NCBI GenBank assembly: GCA_020831765.1
Contig: JAFIFY010000036.1
Span: 25,478 to 89,477 of the forward strand
Origin: Phycisphaeraceae bacterium
Lineage (GTDB): Bacteria; Planctomycetota; Phycisphaerae; Phycisphaerales; Phycisphaeraceae
Direction of reading: 5' to 3'
Length of the DNA stretch: 64,000 nt
Shown: in pieces, positions 62,801 to 64,000 of the stretch
How positions within the stretch are numbered: the first letter of the stretch is position 1
Layout of the letters: each line of letters starts with the position of its first letter
Notes under the pieces: model-generated
Databases searched by the model: none
What the model was told of the DNA's origin: nothing
The model's input: the letters and a program-made list of their open reading frames with translations, nothing else
Position numbers and translations under genes: made by a program

Positions 62801-63886
62801 AACCGCCGCCTTTTCGCGCGCATTGCGGATATCCCCCTCCAGCGCCTTGACCCGCATCATGCACTGGGTGACGCGCTCATTGGCCTGATCCCACTGCCGC
62901 TGTTTCTGCAGCAGATGCCGGGCAAGCTGATCGGCCAGGCCGTAGCGCGGCGAGTTGGCGTGTGCCGGGCCGGAGATGATCAGCGGTGTGCGGGCCTCAT
63001 CGATCAGGATCGAATCCACCTCATCAATGATGCAGAAATCGCGCCGCTTCTGCACCTGCTCGGCGACGCTCAGTTTCATGTTGTCGCGAAGGTAATCGAA
63101 GCCGAACTCGGCGTTGGTGCCGTAGACCACATCACATTCGTAGGCCTCGGCCTTCTGGCGCGGGTGCTGCATGTGCTGGGGATGGATGGTGCCAACGGTG
63201 AGCCCCAGCCAGTGGTGGAAGGGAAACACCCAGTCCCGGTCGCGCTGGACCAGGTAATCGTTGACCGTCACCACGTTGCACTGAAGCGATTCGATCGCCG
63301 CCAGGTAACAGGCCAGCGGGGCCACGATCGTCTTGCCTTCACCGGTCTTCATCTCGGCGATCTTGCCCTCGGCCAGGACCATGCCGCCGATCAACTGCAC
63401 ATCAAACGGCCTGGCGCGGAAGGGCGGGCGGCTGCGTGGATAAATCTCCCGTACCGCCTCGTAAAGCTCGGGCGGAATCTCGATCTGCATCCACCCGGGC
63501 GCCGGTTCCCCGCCCTTGACCGGCTGCGCCTCCAGTTCCGCCGCCTTGGCCGAAAGCTCCGCGTGGACTTTCCGCATGGCTTCGGGCAGGAGCGAAACAT
63601 CGAACTCGTGCTCGGGATTGAAGATGTTGCGAATGCCCACCGCGCGATCCATCACCTCGCGCGCCACCGCCAGGGCGTGGGGCAGGATGGCGGCGCGGCC
63701 GCGGCCTTCGGCGAACTGCTTGCGCAGCGCCTCGGTCTTGGCGCGAAGCTCGCTGTCCGAAAGTTTGCGCATCTCCGGCTCGAACTCGCCGATCTGCGCC
63801 ACGCGGCGGGCGTAAGCCTTGACCAGACGCTCATTGCGCGAGCCGAAAAGCTTGGTGAAGAACTTGCTGACGTATTCGGTGACCAT
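59861..63886 (-). CDS. secA: Preprotein translocase ATPase SecA with expanded helical-wing region
   Basis: The motor of Sec protein export, 1341 residues against ~900 in E. coli. Walker A is MKTGEGKT (179-186), Walker B/DEAD-like is IIDEVDSILIDEAR (286-299), and later motifs are VGTTSVEKSE, ATNMAGRGTDI (625-635) and LRGRSGRQGDQGSS. A long charged helical insertion (~325-405, ERVTQCMMRVKALEGDIRNAREKA) follows the DEAD region. Between ~897 and 1182 a unit normally present once is repeated five times (897, 962, 1020, 1088, 1147). The C-terminus is basic and lacks the usual Cys-rich zinc motif. ATG 63886 gives the canonical MVTEYVSKFFTKLFGSRNER start. It reads leftward, followed by the small membrane protein. 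Confidence 0.95.
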   Translation of the reverse strand: MVTEYVSKFFTKLFGSRNERLVKAYARRVAQIGEFEPEMRKLSDSELRAKTEALRKQFAEGRGRAAILPHALAVAREVMDRAVGIRNIFNPEHEFDVSLLPEAMRKVHAELSAKAAELEAQPVKGGEPAPGWMQIEIPPELYEAVREIYPRSRPPFRARPFDVQLIGGMVLAEGKIAEMKTGEGKTIVAPLACYLAAIESLQCNVVTVNDYLVQRDRDWVFPFHHWLGLTVGTIHPQHMQHPRQKAEAYECDVVYGTNAEFGFDYLRDNMKLSVAEQVQKRRDFCIIDEVDSILIDEARTPLIISGPAHANSPRYGLADQLARHLLQKQRQWDQANERVTQCMMRVKALEGDIRNAREKAAVPAMREEMNRLREQDLPRLEADRDQYTQYYEVERDKKAAHLTHEGVAEAQRVAGIGSFYVGNNIDMPHLLENALRAHAVYQRDKDYVVQDGEVIIVDENTGRLMIGRQWSDGLHQSVEAKEKVKIKEETQTLATVTIQNFFKTFKRLAGMTGTAMTEATEFNDIYKLEVVSIPTNLPVQRVDREDLIFLSAKDKWNAILDEIKRMNDLGRPVLVGTTSVEKSETLSRMLTQRHGVKHAVLNAKQHEREAHIVGDAGMLGAVMIATNMAGRGTDIKLRPISREELIDHWKRRNLVSADATPDMPDDEIIQRVHRHLCRTILGMKHDDVTALSPEEAELKLLRFWVADNTFAGDKAERMDHAQCLNELDKVPDFMLHRLSMWSNTEEMGGLHIVGTERHESRRIDNQLRGRSGRQGDQGSSRFFISLEDDLMKMFAGKTTMSALSRLGMKEGDAIEHKWITRSVERAQRKVEERNYQIRKNLLEYDEVMNHQRTAFYDIRQTVLEGRDVDQIIFSYIADSAQDAIKEFLNPDYRSTQIAEWCRAELDVSAEPGRLSRVEDDLNEMIEELRGQARAEIQSIVETSLGEYMSRDIPEEDWDLRGLSAWAMNRFGVNLPHSRLKKMSPAEVRDELIESAQEQAAKKDFSGVAKYLEPLYPESMLAEWANQKFNVELKPEELKLDEKEMVADLIVERARESYKRREIHYPVEFVLEMAFNAAQQDGEWAAKRLSEWVEKRFEERIPAETMLKTTAGELQDRLIQIAEQYHADNRLEKLCKAKVDELTKADELSEWIEGLFEEKLPADELEPLDREGRLERVLEAGRKFHRRELAELERFVLLQILDSAWKDHLYAMDQLKDSVGLAGYAQQDPRIEYKRRGSELFMRMQSTVRDRVTNLIFRARLSPGAQVRNVYGDQTARQQAAPDAYQGGQSGDASGAGQEGPQMQQAESQVASRRERRAAASRKRDDARGRTSRRGGRGSKRR
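60338..61198 (-). repeat. Five-fold repeat of a helical-wing-like unit in SecA
   Basis: Five related ~36-residue blocks begin at residues 897 (IAEWCRAELDV), 962 (LSAWAMNRFGVNLP), 1020 (LAEWANQKFNVEL), 1088 (LSEWVEKRFEERIP) and 1147 (LSEWIEGLFEEKLP), a period of ~62 residues. Each continues with a helix ending in (L/I)I..A. The pattern resembles the single WDIPGLQERLKNDFDLDLP block of ordinary SecA. Confidence 0.75.
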
Positions 63887-64000
63887 GAATCGGCCCTTTC
63901 GATCGAACGATCCTGAAACTCCGGCCACCTCGGGCGCGGGAGGGAATCGGATCGCATCATGTGCTGAAAAGTAAACGGGAGTCGCTGAAGGGAGACGGCA

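Noticed and set aside
62462..63916. A 484-codon open frame on the plus strand, antisense to secA
   Set aside because: It lies fully within secA and its product matches nothing. It is a complement-frame artefact of GC-rich coding DNA.

Overview
The window is a GC-rich bacterial chromosome segment with about 45 protein genes on both strands and one tRNA. Several features suggest a planctomycete, most likely of the Phycisphaerae type: a 1341-residue SecA with a strongly enlarged C-terminal half, three tandem GYF_2/DUF4190-like membrane proteins beside a DUF2752 protein, a fused DUF6537-type indolepyruvate:ferredoxin oxidoreductase, and several conserved proteins I could not assign. This placement is inference from gene content; there is no rRNA in the window.

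Layout. 1-10.6 kb: a TonB-like protein tail, a single-domain response regulator, enolase (eno), a GH42-like glycosidase, the DUF2752 + GYF membrane-protein cluster, ilvE and truD. 10.7-19 kb: a secreted DUF4091-like protein, an Na/Pi-cotransporter/PhoU protein, an M14-type peptidase, a TauE/SafE permease, a small unknown gene with a strong promoter, and an AEC transporter. 19-22.2 kb: a small accessory patch ending at tRNA-Arg(TCG), with an orphan DPPF adenine methyltransferase, a PIN (VapC-like) toxin translationally coupled to a large 315-residue partner, and a small winged-helix-like ORF. 22.3-27.7 kb: thymidylate kinase, a conserved unknown and the fused 2-oxoacid oxidoreductase. 27.7-33.4 kb: a second accessory island with a terminase-small-subunit-like gene full of GC-rich repeats and, divergent from it, two coupled NTPase genes behind a sharply defined promoter/operator. 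33.4-47.7 kb: dnaE, a cupin, a Gfo/Idh oxidoreductase, a nitroreductase, nuoDEF, radA, an unknown and an MFS transporter. 47.8-64 kb: a HAD hydrolase, a four-gene envelope lipoprotein cluster (YcfL/COG3014/LpoB-like), a DUF1569-like protein, PhyH, EamA, thrS, a HEAT-repeat protein, DUF501, a small membrane protein and secA.

The best candidate for an undescribed system is the two-gene operon at 29556-33220. A 409-residue archaeal-type (ATPase_2-like) NTPase overlaps by ATGA an 812-residue NTPase-winged helix-TPR protein that carries four nearly identical 43-residue repeats. Its promoter has a perfect 14-bp palindrome lying on the -35 box. This has the shape of a two-component STAND sensor/effector system, but no effector domain is visible and no function is demonstrated.

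A second unusual signal is a family of 18-bp GC-rich units (TTCCGGGGGYGGG core). They occur in frame inside three unrelated genes, including radA, where they form part of a 51-residue Gly/Ser-rich insertion just before the Walker A region. A third is a five-fold repeat of the helical-wing-like unit in SecA.
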